From Rhynchopus sp. YZ270_cl-10 (lineage: Eukaryota > Euglenozoa > Diplonemea > Diplonemida > Diplonemidae), in the NCBI GenBank assembly GCA_964035575.1, contig OZ037883.1, positions 744,001 to 808,000 on the forward strand: 64,000 bases of DNA. Direction: 5' to 3'. Numbering within the stretch: position 1 is the first letter of the stretch; every line of letters starts with the position of its first letter. Shown here one piece after another: positions 33,675-45,036 of this stretch. The notes under the pieces are model-generated. The model did not search any database and had not been told where the DNA came from. It worked only from the letters and a program-made list of their open reading frames with translations. Made by a program: the position numbers and the translations under genes.

Positions 33675-34464
33675 GCACAACCTTGCACCATAAGAAATTG
33701 ATTTTCTTGGAGCTTCCAGGACCGTACATATGCTCCCTATAAGGAATGGTAAAAAAGGTTTCAAAAGAAAAGGTATTTCAACATTTGCATTCAATAAATT
33801 GAGAACAGAGGGATTGGGATCAAAAAATGTTCCTAAAAAAAAAAAAAAAAAAATACAGTGAAAGATTCTGTGAGCTTGTAACAACGGGGGAGGGGGTCTG
33901 AACGTAAAAAAAAGAGTAATCTTCTATTGAGAAGACGTGATCAATTAATACTTTGGGTTCGGTAGTGCTGGGGGGGGGAAAGGGAATGTGGCCGGAAGGG
34001 AATGGAACAGTGTGTCCTTTTTTTCTATGAGAAGTGCTGAGACCAGATGAACTAGTGGTAAGAGGAAGAGAGGAATTGTGGTAGTGTGTGAGCGAAGTTT
34101 TACACTGCCAAAAAAAAAAAATGTAGAGAAAAAAAAATGGTGTGGGAATGGGAAAGCTTGGGAAAGGGGAAGGAAACTGTTCGCCCAAAAAAATGGGTTC
34201 AGCCTCAAAAATGTTCCCTCAGGGTTAAGAAAGAGAGAAAAGAAAAACACTCCCATTTCTGTGATTTCGGTTTTTTGTGTGTCTCTGTCAGAACCTGGTC
34301 CAAAAAATGTACACTAATTTTGTGCAAAAAAAAAACTATGTGTGAACAAAGAATGCAGCTGCCCAGATAGAACCACCCCAACAGCAGTAACTTCACCACA
34401 CATAACAAATAGACCAAAAATTTCAAAAAAGTATTTTCAAAAAAAAAAAAAAAACACTTACGTC

Positions 34465-34850
34465 CTGGGCTGGACGTTAAATTGCATCCGGGGGCCCTTT
34501 TGTGGCACTCCTCCTGAAACTCTATGAAGGTCTGACCTGAGGGTAAAAGGTGCTGGGTATGCTACCCTGGGTGCTGAAGGCAGGCACACAACATGTGTGG
34601 AGGGACCTGCAGAGCCCTAGCCAGTGAAGCCAAGGAGGCCCCCCTAGGAAACTAGGGAACGGATTGGAAGAGACCTCGCCGGTAGCCGGGAACCCTCCCT
34701 GGGCTAGTACAATGATGAAACTTCAATCTAAAGTCCACACCCATGTGGCGGCCGCTTTGGCATGCGTCTGTAAGGACAGCCTTGACTGATACTTTCTGTA
34801 TTAGCACACGATTGCCTCCCTGAAGGCTACGTAGCTACCTGAGTACAAAA
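34465..34850 (+). ncRNA. candidate structured RNA of unknown class
   Basis: A segment of balanced composition stands out from homopolymer-rich flanks and contains several local stems. They include CCCTAG/CTAGGG closed by a GAAA tetraloop (34642-34657), a GGGTA/TACCC hairpin near 34560, a GCAGG/CCTGC stem around a CACAC/GTGTG hairpin (about 34581-34612), and CTAGCC/GGCTAG enclosing the tetraloop hairpin. A perfect box-C sequence ATGATGA lies at 34712-34718 and CTGA at 34839-34842. The tetraloop favours the plus strand. I could not match it to RNase P, MRP, U3, SRP or telomerase RNA. Confidence 0.4.
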
Positions 34851-35197
34851 AACTTTTACATGCAACGGGGCATTTGTTCTCTCGGTCTTCCCTCTCCCTC
34901 TCTCCCTCCCCTCTCCGGGTTCGGCAGGGAAGAGTGAAGCGGGATAAATTTCGCGATGAATATGTCTCTCGCGCGCACATCTTTTTTTTTTTGAAAGACT
35001 AAGACAGTGAAGAACCCATCAAAAACTACAACAGGACATTTGCATCACGCCCCACCCCCCCAACCCCCACCCTCACAGATATTTCTATTAACAAGCCTTT
35101 TTTTTTGCACATTGTTGTCCAAAAAAAAACATAAATCTAGGTTTAGTTATCCCTCCCCCCCCCTTCCCCCCCCTCCCTCCTCCCCCCCCTCTTAAAA
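34851..35197. other. gene-free stretch
   Basis: Pyrimidine-rich; one family-D hairpin at 34955-34982. Just downstream of the 2001-residue gene. Confidence 0.55.
34955..34982 (+). repeat. family-D hairpin
   Basis: GATG/CATC stem with loop CTCTCGCGCG. Confidence 0.6.
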
Positions 35198-38100
35198 TCA
35201 ACCAAGAACCAATCGAGACGGAACACTCTTCGAGCTAGCTAAACGGGGGCGAGCTGGGCCTCCCTTTGGGGTGTTGTTGCGGGGACTAACCCCGCGAGAC
35301 CCGTTCTTGGGGGGGCTGTCGAAGGGGAGGGGGGTGATTTCTGTTGAGCCAGCGGGGCGGCGCCATGCGTAGCCACGTGGAGAGACACTGCCGGAGCGGG
35401 ATTCGGCAGGGTGGTGTCCGTTGCGGGGGAGACTGCCAGAGCCGCCGCCAGATCCCCCGGAGTTCTTTCTCTGGAGGCCCGAAGGCTCGACGCCGATGCT
35501 TGCCGCAAACACATCTGTAGCCAGCATCCGGAACGACTTCGCCATCTGCAGACCCGGCCCCTTCGGCGTGCTCTTCCCCGAACTGCCCTGCCGGTTCACG
35601 CTGTTCGCACGTCGCAGCTCCCGGTCGCTGTTGCGTCGCTCTTCCCGCTCGATGCGCTCCATCGCGCGCTTCTCCTTATCAGGCGGCACCCAACGGCCAG
35701 AGATCCACGTCCCACCTTCCACCCATCCATCCGTCGAGTTTGCAAATGCAGTGCTCGCACTGCTGCTAGGTATGTTGGCGCCCTGTAGGTGGGGTGGGGA
35801 GAAAAAAAATTAAGAAGTTGGTAAGAATGAACCCAAAGTTGGTCAAAGAATGGTGGTTGATATTGAGATGTTTTGTGGTAGTTCTTAATGGTGTTGTCCA
35901 TCAGTATCGTCATGGGGCTTGTTAGGGTAATAGAAATGCGCAGTGGGTAGGGGTAGGGGTAGGGAGGACAAAGAAAAACGAAAAATGAAAATGCGCACAG
36001 ATCTTGAGAAAGAAACGTTGTTTTATAAGGTGCAGCTGTGGGAACAAACATTCGAGGTAAACATACACTGATAGCACGGGATTTCTCTTTGAGGGCAGAA
36101 AGCATCCGGTCGCTTGTGTCGTCAATCATGTCTGGGATGCTCTCGAGGTTGCTGCGGATGGAGTTGAGGTGTGTCAACGGAAGCATGCGTGAGACGTGCG
36201 GGTCGCGCACGTTGCCCGAGGCTGAGTTGACACTCCCTCCGATCTCTTGGCTGTTGTTGTTTGTTGGGGTCGGAGGCGAGGCTCCGCTGCCGCTGAGGAT
36301 GGACATGAAGACACCTACGTTGCTGTTCGCTCTGTGCATGGCTGGACGCACACCTTTGTATGCAGTACTGTTCGACGGCGAACCACCTTCCGAAGAATAC
36401 GCACTGCACGCTGGACTCCGCGGCGACCGCACCGCAGCAGACCCACCTGCCTCTGAGTGCGACGCTACATCGTCCTCCTCATGCCGACCAGCATTGATGT
36501 GCACAGGACGACCTTCTGGCGACGACAGCCTCTCCCCTTTACCCTTACGAAGACACCCCACAATCGCCTCACGCGTAGGCGAATGCGTCAACGAGCTTTC
36601 ATGCAGCAAAGGGTCCACCAAAACCGACCGCGGCGAATTATTACAGGAACTTCCATTAGAGCAGGTGGCCGCACTGAACCGACGGGAGTCTACCCTGGGT
36701 ATGTCGGCATAGGAGACTTCACCGTCGTCAATGGGATTTGAACTGCGCCGCATGCCTGCAGGAGGTGGGGTATGCTTTGTGAGAAGCTGCTGGGAAAGGT
36801 GTTGCGACGGCTGCATTGTGGGCGTCTCCACATCGGTAATGGACACCGACTTCAACGACTGCGACGCTTCCTTCAAACTCTTCGAGGTCTGATCAAGCGA
36901 CTGCCGTCTGCTCTCCGGGGCAAGCGGGTTTGCCCGATCCGACCGTTCGCTGTACCGCAGAATATCCCGATCAGAGATCATGCTCTTTGACGACAAATTC
37001 TTATCCGTGTCTGCCGCCGTCTTATCCGTCTCTCCCATATTGGTTGGCCCAGGGCTTGGTGTGCCGTATGACCCGGTGCGGTCGCTTTCCATCTTCCAGG
37101 GCTCGTCGTATTCAATGGTTTGGAGCATTGGTCCGTCGATGGAGAGAGGCATGCTTCCGATGGTGGCAGAGCCGAGGCTTGACTCACGGCGTGTGTTGGG
37201 GTAGAGTGCTGGGGAGACGATCTGCTGCGGTGTGCTTGCGCCTTTGTTGATGGGGCGCAGCGCTGCAGGAATCGGTGGTGGGTCTGTGAACGTCAACTCC
37301 ACCCGCATCCCCGAAGCCTTCGTAAGACGCCGCACATCCTTCGTTGTAGACACGCGCTCGCAGTTGACAGAGATAAGCATCCTCCCAATCTCCTTCGCAA
37401 GCCCCTTCTCATCCGCAACCGACCCCGGATCAACCCGCTCCAACAACAGCGCCCCCTGCTTCGAAAGATGAAACCCCAACGGAATTGAGTCATCAAAGCG
37501 CAGCAGGATCGTTGTGGTCTCATTCTGCTTCTGCATCTGCCTTTGAAAGCCTTCCAGGGAGCGGGGTGCTAAGGAGGGTGTGGTGGCTGCGGAGGGTGGG
37601 TGCGATGAGGCGACCGTGGTGGCGGTGGTGTTCGAGGAGCTGAGAGAGGAGGACTGGTGGCCGACACTGAGATCCGCCTCGGGCTGCAGCAATGGGAAGG
37701 AGGGTCGTGGTGGTGCCTCTGCACCTTCGTTGCTGTCGCCAAGAAGCCGTTCGACGTCGTCTGCAAAGTCACCGAAGAGCATGACCGGGCTTTTGGTGGG
37801 CTTTCCCAGGAACCCTGTCTCCTTCTTGAGAAGCGCAGACCGCGGTGTTGTGGCCAGCGCCGACGGACGTCTCTCCTCCTTCACACTGCCACCCAAGATG
37901 CTCAAAGGGTTGTGCGCAGCGCGAACCTCGGGAGACATCCCCGCATTGAGACGCTCCTCCTTCTCTTCCCGCAGGATGCCTAGCTTGGGTATGCCGGGTA
38001 TACCCAACGGCGACATAAGCTCTGGAGACTTGATGCGTTTGTCTTGAAGGTTTGGGAGGTTGACTTTCGGCGAGACAAAATCGTCTTCATCGTTTTCTTC

Positions 38101-41100
38101 GTCGTTGTCTTCCCCTCCTAATCCGAAGAGCGTGGTGAGCGCGTTCACGGATTTGGTGCGGACGATGGCGGCGACCTTTTGCGCTTCGGGGTCACCCCAG
38201 AAGGAGGCGTTGCGTTTCATGGAGTTGGGGCTGTGGGCAGAGGGCTGCGCAGGGGGCGAGGTGGCGCCTGCCTTGGGAGAGGCGTTGTCGGCAACGGTCT
38301 GCGCAAGGTCTGCGAAGTGCGAGAACACAGACTGCTTGCGCTTCCCAGAGGAGTTGAACCCCTGCACAGACCCACGTCTCCCCCGTTCATTCTTCTCGGA
38401 TAAAGTGCCCGACTGACGTCGCCCCGAAAGCTGTGAAGCATTATGTGCAGACTCAGCTCGGTCAATCTCGGACAAAGAAGGCGGTACATAGCTGCTATGC
38501 ATGCCATCCGACCGCAATGAAGAGTTGTGCGCCGCAGTCTTCGATCGAGGGAGCCGCACCGCACCCTCAGGCCTCGTCGAAGATAGCTCCGGTGGCAAGT
38601 CAAGGTCCTCAGACTCCTCGTACTCCTCCTCCTCATCCTCAGGTTGAAGCGGTGCCGTAAGGTCCGGAACATCGGGATAGCTGTCGCCAGAAAGGAGCTG
38701 TCCTACCTTCTGTACCAAAGCGTTATGCTCGTTGACGTTCTTCTCAATGCCGTCGTGCACCTGGTCGTGTACCTGGTGGAATTTCTTGCGCATCTCCTCG
38801 TTGGTTGTCTCAATAGTGTCGTTTGTCTGTTGTGTCCGCCGTGCAAGCAGCTCTGCCACAAAGGTGCTCACCTTCTCAGTGACCTCAGCCAAGGTGCGCC
38901 GTAGTGCCGCACTCAGACGCCCCGAAAGACTCCATGACATGAAGAACCCAATACCCACAACAACGACAATCGCAAGGATCACCTGTGTGTCGGTCACGAC
39001 TGCAAGGTTGTTCAGAGAATACACCAAAAGCGTCAAAAAGAACGCAAACACCGCTGTGCCGATGAGTGAGTCCAGCAGCTGCTCCTGGGTGTCCATGACA
39101 GCCACCTCGAACATCCCTGAGTTGGCGACCTGCGAGGTGGAGATCAGGCCTGGCTTGAGGATGGTGTGCGCAAGCAGGGTGCAGTAGCAGACGAAGGGGA
39201 CCAGGGTGCGGCGCGTCTCAAGGACTATGGAGGGGAGCGACCAGACGAGGGCGGCCCAGAGCAGCCAGAGCGAGACGTAGCAGAGCACGAACACCATTGC
39301 CTCGTAGAAACGCTTTGTGGCCTTGGAGCGCACGGGAAGCAGACGCAGCAGGCATGAGATGTACCAGAGGCCTATCACGGTGATCTCCACCGACCACAGG
39401 ATGACGAGCGGGTGCCCGTAGTAGACATACTCGTAGTTCACAATGACTGAGAAGACCGGGAACACCGGGCAGATCGCGTGCACGAAGGCGACCTTCATCT
39501 TCTGCGATACGTCCTCAGTGTCCTTGAAGGAGGGACACAGGCGGAGTGGCTTGCGCAGACACCGCACCACCCAGCCGAGGTGGATCGCAGACGCAATGGT
39601 TGTCAACAGAATAGCGGACACAATGACTGCGGTCTGCAGCGAATGTGAGTCGTTCTTTGTCTCGCATGTACCATCCTCACGGTCGCAGCACTTCACATCA
39701 TAACCGGTGGTGGCAGGGCTCAGGATGCGGTCTCCCACACAGACGGAGAGACTGTCAATCTGCGGGATGAAGCCAGTGAAGTTCGATATCACCCCAGAGT
39801 ACCCGACCTGGCTGCCCTTTGCCTTGTGGTACTGCACAGAGCGGTCGCCTATGGAGTACAGCAGTGCCGCCAGCTCCTTGATGACCTCTTTGCTGTCCGC
39901 GGTGTTGCAGAACGGCTTCCGGATGTAGATGTTCAGGTCATCCACACGGGCGTACGAAAACCCAAAGCAGAAGTACTCAGACAGCACAGGGTCTACCTCA
40001 ATGTAGAACGGGCTCTGCATCAGCACCCAGTACTGGTGGTGTGCAGGCAGGTTGAAGTACCACTCCTGCGAGTCGAGGGAGGAGATGTTGAAGCGCACGA
40101 AGGGCGGCGGGGGTACAGACAAATCAAAGAACGTAGCGCTGACCTCGTCCAGCGTCGACTCGTCCAGCAAGAAGCGCGCGAGGTCGTCCGAGAGCGCCGC
40201 ACCTGGGTTTGCGTGTATGCAGTTGAAAGCACCCTTATCCACCACAAGCAGCTTCCTTGAGGAGTACACCATGGTTCCACTGCGCGGCTGGTAACGTGCC
40301 TCCAGCACTATGTACCCTGTGAAGTCGGGGATCAGAAGGGAGTAGCCACCACCTGCGTACGAGCTTTCGTACTTCTCAATGTAGCCGGACTTGACCTGCT
40401 CGACCAGGTGTCGCGATGGGTCGTCTGGGTGGTTCTCGAAGTGGATGTCGATCAGGATGCACATCGACTCGCTGACCGCGTCTGCGTGCAGAATAGGTGG
40501 CGGCGGGTCGGTCAGGTCTGCATGAGAGTTCCCCCCAACACGGCAGAATGTGTTGGACAGGATGTTGCCACCACGGTCCAAGACGTCAAAGTGGAAGTCC
40601 ACCTTCGACTCCGAAGCAATCGAGATGACCGCCCCATTGTTGAAAGTCTCCGTCTGCGTCATATCAACAAGGCTGATCTCAATGTTGTGTGGCTCTGTGG
40701 ACATCAGAAGGTGCAGCTTCGTCTCCTCGTTGCGCAGGTTCTGGTGCATCTCAGACTCAAAGATGATGTCGCAGAAGCCCTCCTTGCCTTCTGCAATCAG
40801 CTTCTCAAAGATGGCCCGGCCGGCCACGAAGGGGACTGTCAGCTTCCCGGTCAGCTGCATCTCGTCCTTCCCGACGGAGGTTGGGACGCAGGAGATGGTC
40901 ACTTCGTGCTTTTCGCTTTGCTCATTGTAGTGGATGGCGAGGTTCCCGCTTACGTCTGTTGTCTCAACAATAATCGGCGGCAGTAGAATCCCTGTCATCT
41001 GCGTGATGACCACCCCAGGCGTCCTCAGGTACGCTGCATGCCCTGCCTCCACTCTGATCCACGAGAACGTACCGTTCGCCTCAATCACCCACATCGTATG

Positions 41101-41487
41101 CTCCCCGATGAAGCCGCGCACACCAATCTCCCCTGCTCGGGTCAGCACCACGGTGGGGCTCCCGGTAATGAAGTTTAATGTATGGGTGCAGTTGATTTCC
41201 ACTGTTGCGGGGGGGTTGGCTGGGTCGAATGGTGTTTGCACTGCGCCAACTAGGGTGATGGGCACGCCAATGAAGACGGTCAGGTTGAGGGGGGGTCCGG
41301 TTTCGCCTATGGGATAGAGTGCGTTGGTGAGCAATGGGATGGTGCCCAGGGTGACCTGGGGTGGGGAGGAGGTGACGTCGGGAGGTGCTGTTGTGCTGCC
41401 GAGTGGCGTACGGCATATCCCTGCAGAGTCATCTACGGCAGCGACAGCGGCGGCAAGGAGCAGCAGAGACACAACAAACCGCGTCAT
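35198..41487 (-). CDS. 2001-residue multi-pass membrane protein with cytosolic PDZ domain (2 exons)
   Basis: Exon 1 is 41487-36067 and exon 2 is 35782-35198, joined in phase 0 across a 284-nt intron (GTATGT to CCTACAG). A signal peptide (MTRFVVSLLLLAAAVAAV) starts the protein. Residues about 20-610 form a Cys-containing ectodomain with several N-glycosylation sites. A Cys-rich knot (KCCDREDGTC) precedes a cluster of about seven or eight hydrophobic segments (about 615-865). The remaining 1100 residues are cytosolic: a coiled segment, an acidic stretch, Ser/Pro-rich disorder, and one PDZ domain (about 1325-1405, PLGFHLSKQGALLLERVDPG). The topology suggests a surface receptor or channel linked to a scaffold. 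I recognise no family for the membrane part. The start was chosen for the signal peptide. Confidence 0.83.
35783..36066 (-). other. intron of the 2001-residue gene
   Basis: 284 nt, GTATGT to CCTACAG, phase 0. Near its acceptor end it holds a degenerate family-A trace (about 35822-35850). Confidence 0.8.
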
Positions 41488-41845
41488 GATCCCAATCGCA
41501 TTGTTTATATGAGAGAAAGAGAAAAAAAGAAAAAAAACGAGAAGGCTGTGCAAACTATCTAAGGTGCACTGTGTATTATCCTTCCCTGAATAGTTTGGGT
41601 GAAAGGAGGGGGAGAGAGAGGGAGTGAGAAGGTGAGAAAAGAGAAGGGAGAAGTCGAGAACTGAACATAAAAAACAAAGAACATAACATATGAAACAGAG
41701 AGAAGAAGATGTATTTTTAAAAGGGGTAACGTTTTTTGGTCTCTGTTAGGTAAGTTTGTACCAACATTTTTTGTGTTGGATACATTGTTGGAATAGTGTA
41801 GCTGTGTACGGTCTTTTTCTCCATAATTGTTTTTTGTCTCAAATT
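41488..41845. other. gene-free stretch
   Basis: Purine-rich on the plus strand; a family-B-like trace (GGAATAGTGTAGC) near 41790. No gene. Confidence 0.5.
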
Positions 41846-42511
41846 GGTGCTCCGGGAGGGGTCGATATTGACAGGTCGCCAGGGATTACGCTCCACGTGT
41901 GGAACGTATGGAAATCCATACGTGAATTGTTTTTGAAAAGGTGGAATCCATACGTGTCCATACGTAGGTAATTTGGGTTTTGGATTGGGCCTGGGGTGGG
42001 GTAGGTGAGGGGTGGGGTTCCGCCCCCACCTCTCACCTACCCCCTACAGAATTCTATTTGTAGGAGACAATTTTCTATTTTACCGGAAAAGGAGCATACA
42101 GCATGGCGAAAGAAAAAAAGTAGCGTACCGTGCGCCTGCGGCGCTAGATTGCAATACACCCTTCCCGTGTCTTAATAGGAAATTTTAAGCGCAATTTTTA
42201 GAAATGTTGCGTACCGTGGCTTCGCCAGAAACATTTGGGTGCCATGACTGATGATTTCTCCAGTTCTTTGAACTTTCACAGCCCTTCTCAACCAACTTTG
42301 CGAGGGAGAGCGCGCGCGAAGCGCGCGCGGTTTTTAATTGTTTTTGCTTAGAATTGTACGTGTTGAAAATCCATACGTACTTTTTTTATTTTTGGGGGAG
42401 CTGCGTAATCCCTGCAGGTCGCTGACACAGGGACTTTATACACACCCCCCCTGATATTGACAGGTCACCGACGAGGTCGTGACAGGTCGTTGACCGACTT
42501 CCGAAAGCACC
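41846..42511. mobile_element. GGTGCT element with nested insertion
   Basis: Left end GGTGCTCCGGGAGGGGTCGA and right end (GACTTCCGAAAGCACC) match the 56-bp copy at 57441-57496. The middle carries a second inverted-repeat element, about 41878-42418, with ends AGGGATTACGC and GCGTAATCCCT and ATCCATACGT motifs. Inside that is a family-G segment. Confidence 0.7.
42113..42330 (+). repeat. family-G repeat with GC hairpin
   Basis: GTAGCGTACCGTGCGCCTGC, then TGTTGCGTACCGTGGCTTCG, then the GCGCGCG hairpin at 42309. Same order and orientation as at 6700-7134. Confidence 0.7.
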
Positions 42512-43091
42512 ACAAATACGAGAGAAAATTGAGGGACAGCAACAGAGACAAACTGTAGAAAAAATCTGCTCACCGTTTGGCCATGGGTGGACCTCACGCT
42601 GAACGCTTTTTTTGTATGCTCTGCTGATACGCTGTCATTTGCAAGGATCAAAACTGCTTTTTCGGATATTTCCCTTACGTTTTTTTGCGTACTTATCAGA
42701 TCAGAACATTCTTATCCGCCCTTTGTAACCATCCTCACAGCGAAAAAACGAGAGGAGGTTGTTGAAATGAACCTTAGAGACTCTCTTGTGCATTATCACC
42801 TAACGAGGGAAAATTTTTTTTGTAACAGACCCCACACTTTGAAGAAATAAACAAACAAAACCAACATTGTTACCTTTTTTACCCAAACCCCTATATACCC
42901 CCCTCCTAATTCTCCCCTTTCAGCTGTTGCAACAAGGTGTTGCGTTTTGCAAGAATAGGGTATTGTTCATAATGCATTGAAAAGGGACACACCAACTTGC
43001 CCTTGTGGAAATTGAGCGCAAAAAAAAAAAAAAACTGATTTTTTTTTTTTGTTTGCGATTTTGGTTCGTTTTGAATGTAGGGAACAGGGTT
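42512..43091. other. gene-free stretch
   Basis: Contains a weak family-A-like hairpin (42764-42802) and A/T runs. Likely 3' region of the APH-1 gene. Confidence 0.5.
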
Positions 43092-44646
43092 CTATTCCAT
43101 GACCTCCTGGTCGTCTTCCTCCTCAGGCTGTGGTGAGCTTGCGAGGACCGCATCCTCATCTTCTTTGCGAAGGGCTGCTTGCGCAGCATCTCTTTGCGCT
43201 CCTACCTCTCCAGAGATGAGAGGCGAGGCAGTGGGCGCATTGGCCTGGACTTGTTCGTTCCTGTAGTGGGAAGTTGTGTGCAAAGTCGTGACAAAAATTT
43301 AAGAGAAAAGTTTATATGTGAACCTAAGCCTCTCGTGTTTAGTCAATATGATTACATTCGTTGTCGCAGTATCAGTTGCGCGGGGGGGATTCCCAGAGAG
43401 ATTTTTTTTGTGCAAAAACGGAATAAAGTTCTGTACTCAAACGAAACCTTTGTACTGCAGAAGGTATAGACGTAGGATTTTTTTTTGTAAGATAAACCTT
43501 AGCCACACTATGCATAGTTTTAAACCCCATGAGGGATGTTCCAGCCCAGAAGGTAATTGTGTTGTACTGGTGTTAATCGGGTGCCTGCATGGGTCATTAT
43601 AGTCAACACAAAAAGGTTGAGATGAGACAAAAAACGAAAGAAGCAAAATATAAAATGAGCCTGAGGACCTGCTCCAAAAAACGTGAAAAACGTACCTCCC
43701 CCCCACATAAGAAAAGTTCGGAAAGCGCGTCATTACTTTTGCAAGAAACATACCTCGCATCGTTGGAACGGTTCTTATCATGACGGAGGTCCTCCTCCTT
43801 CTTTGCACGCGCCGCCTCCTCCATGGCGTTCTTGATGGCAAGCAGGTTGGGCGGCAGTTCGTGGTACACCTTTGTTGCGATGTGGTACGCGAGGACCACA
43901 GACACCACTGCGACGAGCGCCACGAGGATGATGCTCACCACACACGAACTTTGCATAATAAGCGTGAAACACGACGCAAGCAGATGCAACGCCACCGTCG
44001 CTGCAAGAAGCCCTTTCCCCATAATAGCTGGGAGTGGCTGCCCCAAGCGGGTAAATGGCAGACGCTCCTCCTCAGGCACCTCTGTTGGAAACATAATTGA
44101 GTGATACGCCGCAAAGGCACAGGGCATCCACGCGATATTGCAGATCGAGTACAAAAACGTCAAAATGGCGTTCGCGAAGACCATCTCCACTGGGCATGAA
44201 TCTTCGTACCATGATCCGTTAGGGCTGATCACTGCAGGGTCGCTAACATATGCAATCAACATCCCAAAGCTAAGCAAAGACTGCCCTGCAGCCCATCCAG
44301 ACCCAGCAGCAATCCCTGCTGGGATAACAGAGAATTCTGTCAAATACAAGACCTCTTTGAAACGCTTTCCGAAGGCGCTTTCAATGAATTTGAAGACACG
44401 GTAAAAACCGTACCGTGTTGCCTCAATGGTAACCGCACCTAGAACTGTGTGAAGCGCCGCAACATCGCGCGCAGGGATTATGATCCACCACAGCAACGCC
44501 GCGATGTGGCTGCCAATCATAAACGCAAAGCACGCACTCACAGCAATCATGATGAGTTGCGGGTGTCGCGACAGATACATAATGAGAATCGCAATGCAAG
44601 GAGACCATGCGGTCAAGGCGCACCCTATTATCGAATAATACTGCAT
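43092..44646 (-). CDS. APH1: APH-1-like gamma-secretase subunit (2 exons)
   Basis: Exon 1 44646-43754 and exon 2 43260-43092 join through a split AG|G Arg codon across a 493-nt intron (GTATGT to CACTACAG), giving 353 residues. About seven membrane segments are visible. APH-1 features are the N-terminal GCALTAW segment, a TM3 region with EATRYGFYRVFKF, a Gly-rich TM4 (AGIAAGSGWAAGQS) and a His in a late TM (VALHLLASCF) matching the conserved His of human TM6. The TM5 His of animals is not evident. A charged acidic tail (EEEDDQEVME) is added by exon 2. APH-1 stabilises presenilin/nicastrin assembly in intramembrane proteolysis. The intron contains two family-A hairpins. Confidence 0.75.
43314..43349 (+). 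repeat. family-A hairpin, covarying copy
   Basis: ATAT-TGA (one bulged G) pairs with TCAATAT, TAAGC with GTTTA, loop CTCTCGT. The outer stem differs from 33640 on both sides but still pairs. Confidence 0.8.
43487..43522 (+). repeat. family-A hairpin (weak)
   Basis: GTAAGATAAACC start and ATAGTTTTA end; pairing poor. Confidence 0.45.
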
Positions 44647-45036
44647 GGTGCTGTGTATGGGTTTTCTTTTGTATCACCTCCCCAAAAAAAACAAAATATC
44701 CGCCTATTTTAAGAGTGCGTTGTGAAATGGGGAGTAAGGGAGAGAAAAATGTGGATAGTAAAGCTAAGAAGGGGAGGAGGAGGAGATTATTACTTGGTTA
44801 CCGCTGAAAAAGAAAAGAAGAAGATGGAAAAAAGGAGCTCAAAGAGGGTCACCTTTACAGGTATTTAAACAGAAAGAATAGCTTCCTTTTGAAGGGATGA
44901 GGGGGGTAGTGTCTTGGTGTTGGGGAAGACGGAAGTCTTCTGAGTTTTTTTTTTTTGGGTGCCAAAAATATGGTACATATGGGCTCACAAACTGTTTTTG
45001 GATTTTTATTTTTGAATTTTTTTATGTTCTTCTTTT
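44647..45036. other. gene-free stretch
   Basis: Spacer of 390 nt between the Nudix-fold and APH-1 genes; purine-rich, nothing else seen. Confidence 0.5.

Larger units (their letters stand above)
32436..34464. other. gene-free stretch upstream of eS30
   Basis: Homopolymer-rich; holds a family-B hairpin (32701) and two family-A hairpins (33251, 33640). Confidence 0.6.
43261..43753 (-). other. APH-1 intron with two family-A hairpins
   Basis: 493 nt, GTATGT to CACTACAG. It contains hairpins at 43314-43349 and 43487-43522, both opposite to the transcript. Confidence 0.82.

Noticed and set aside
34465-34850. Identity as RNase P, MRP or U3 RNA
   Set aside because: GAAGGTCTGA recalls the RNase P P4 strand, but its 3' partner is missing. 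GTGAAGCC plus ATGATGA recalls U3 box B/C, but no GGATCA box A is present.
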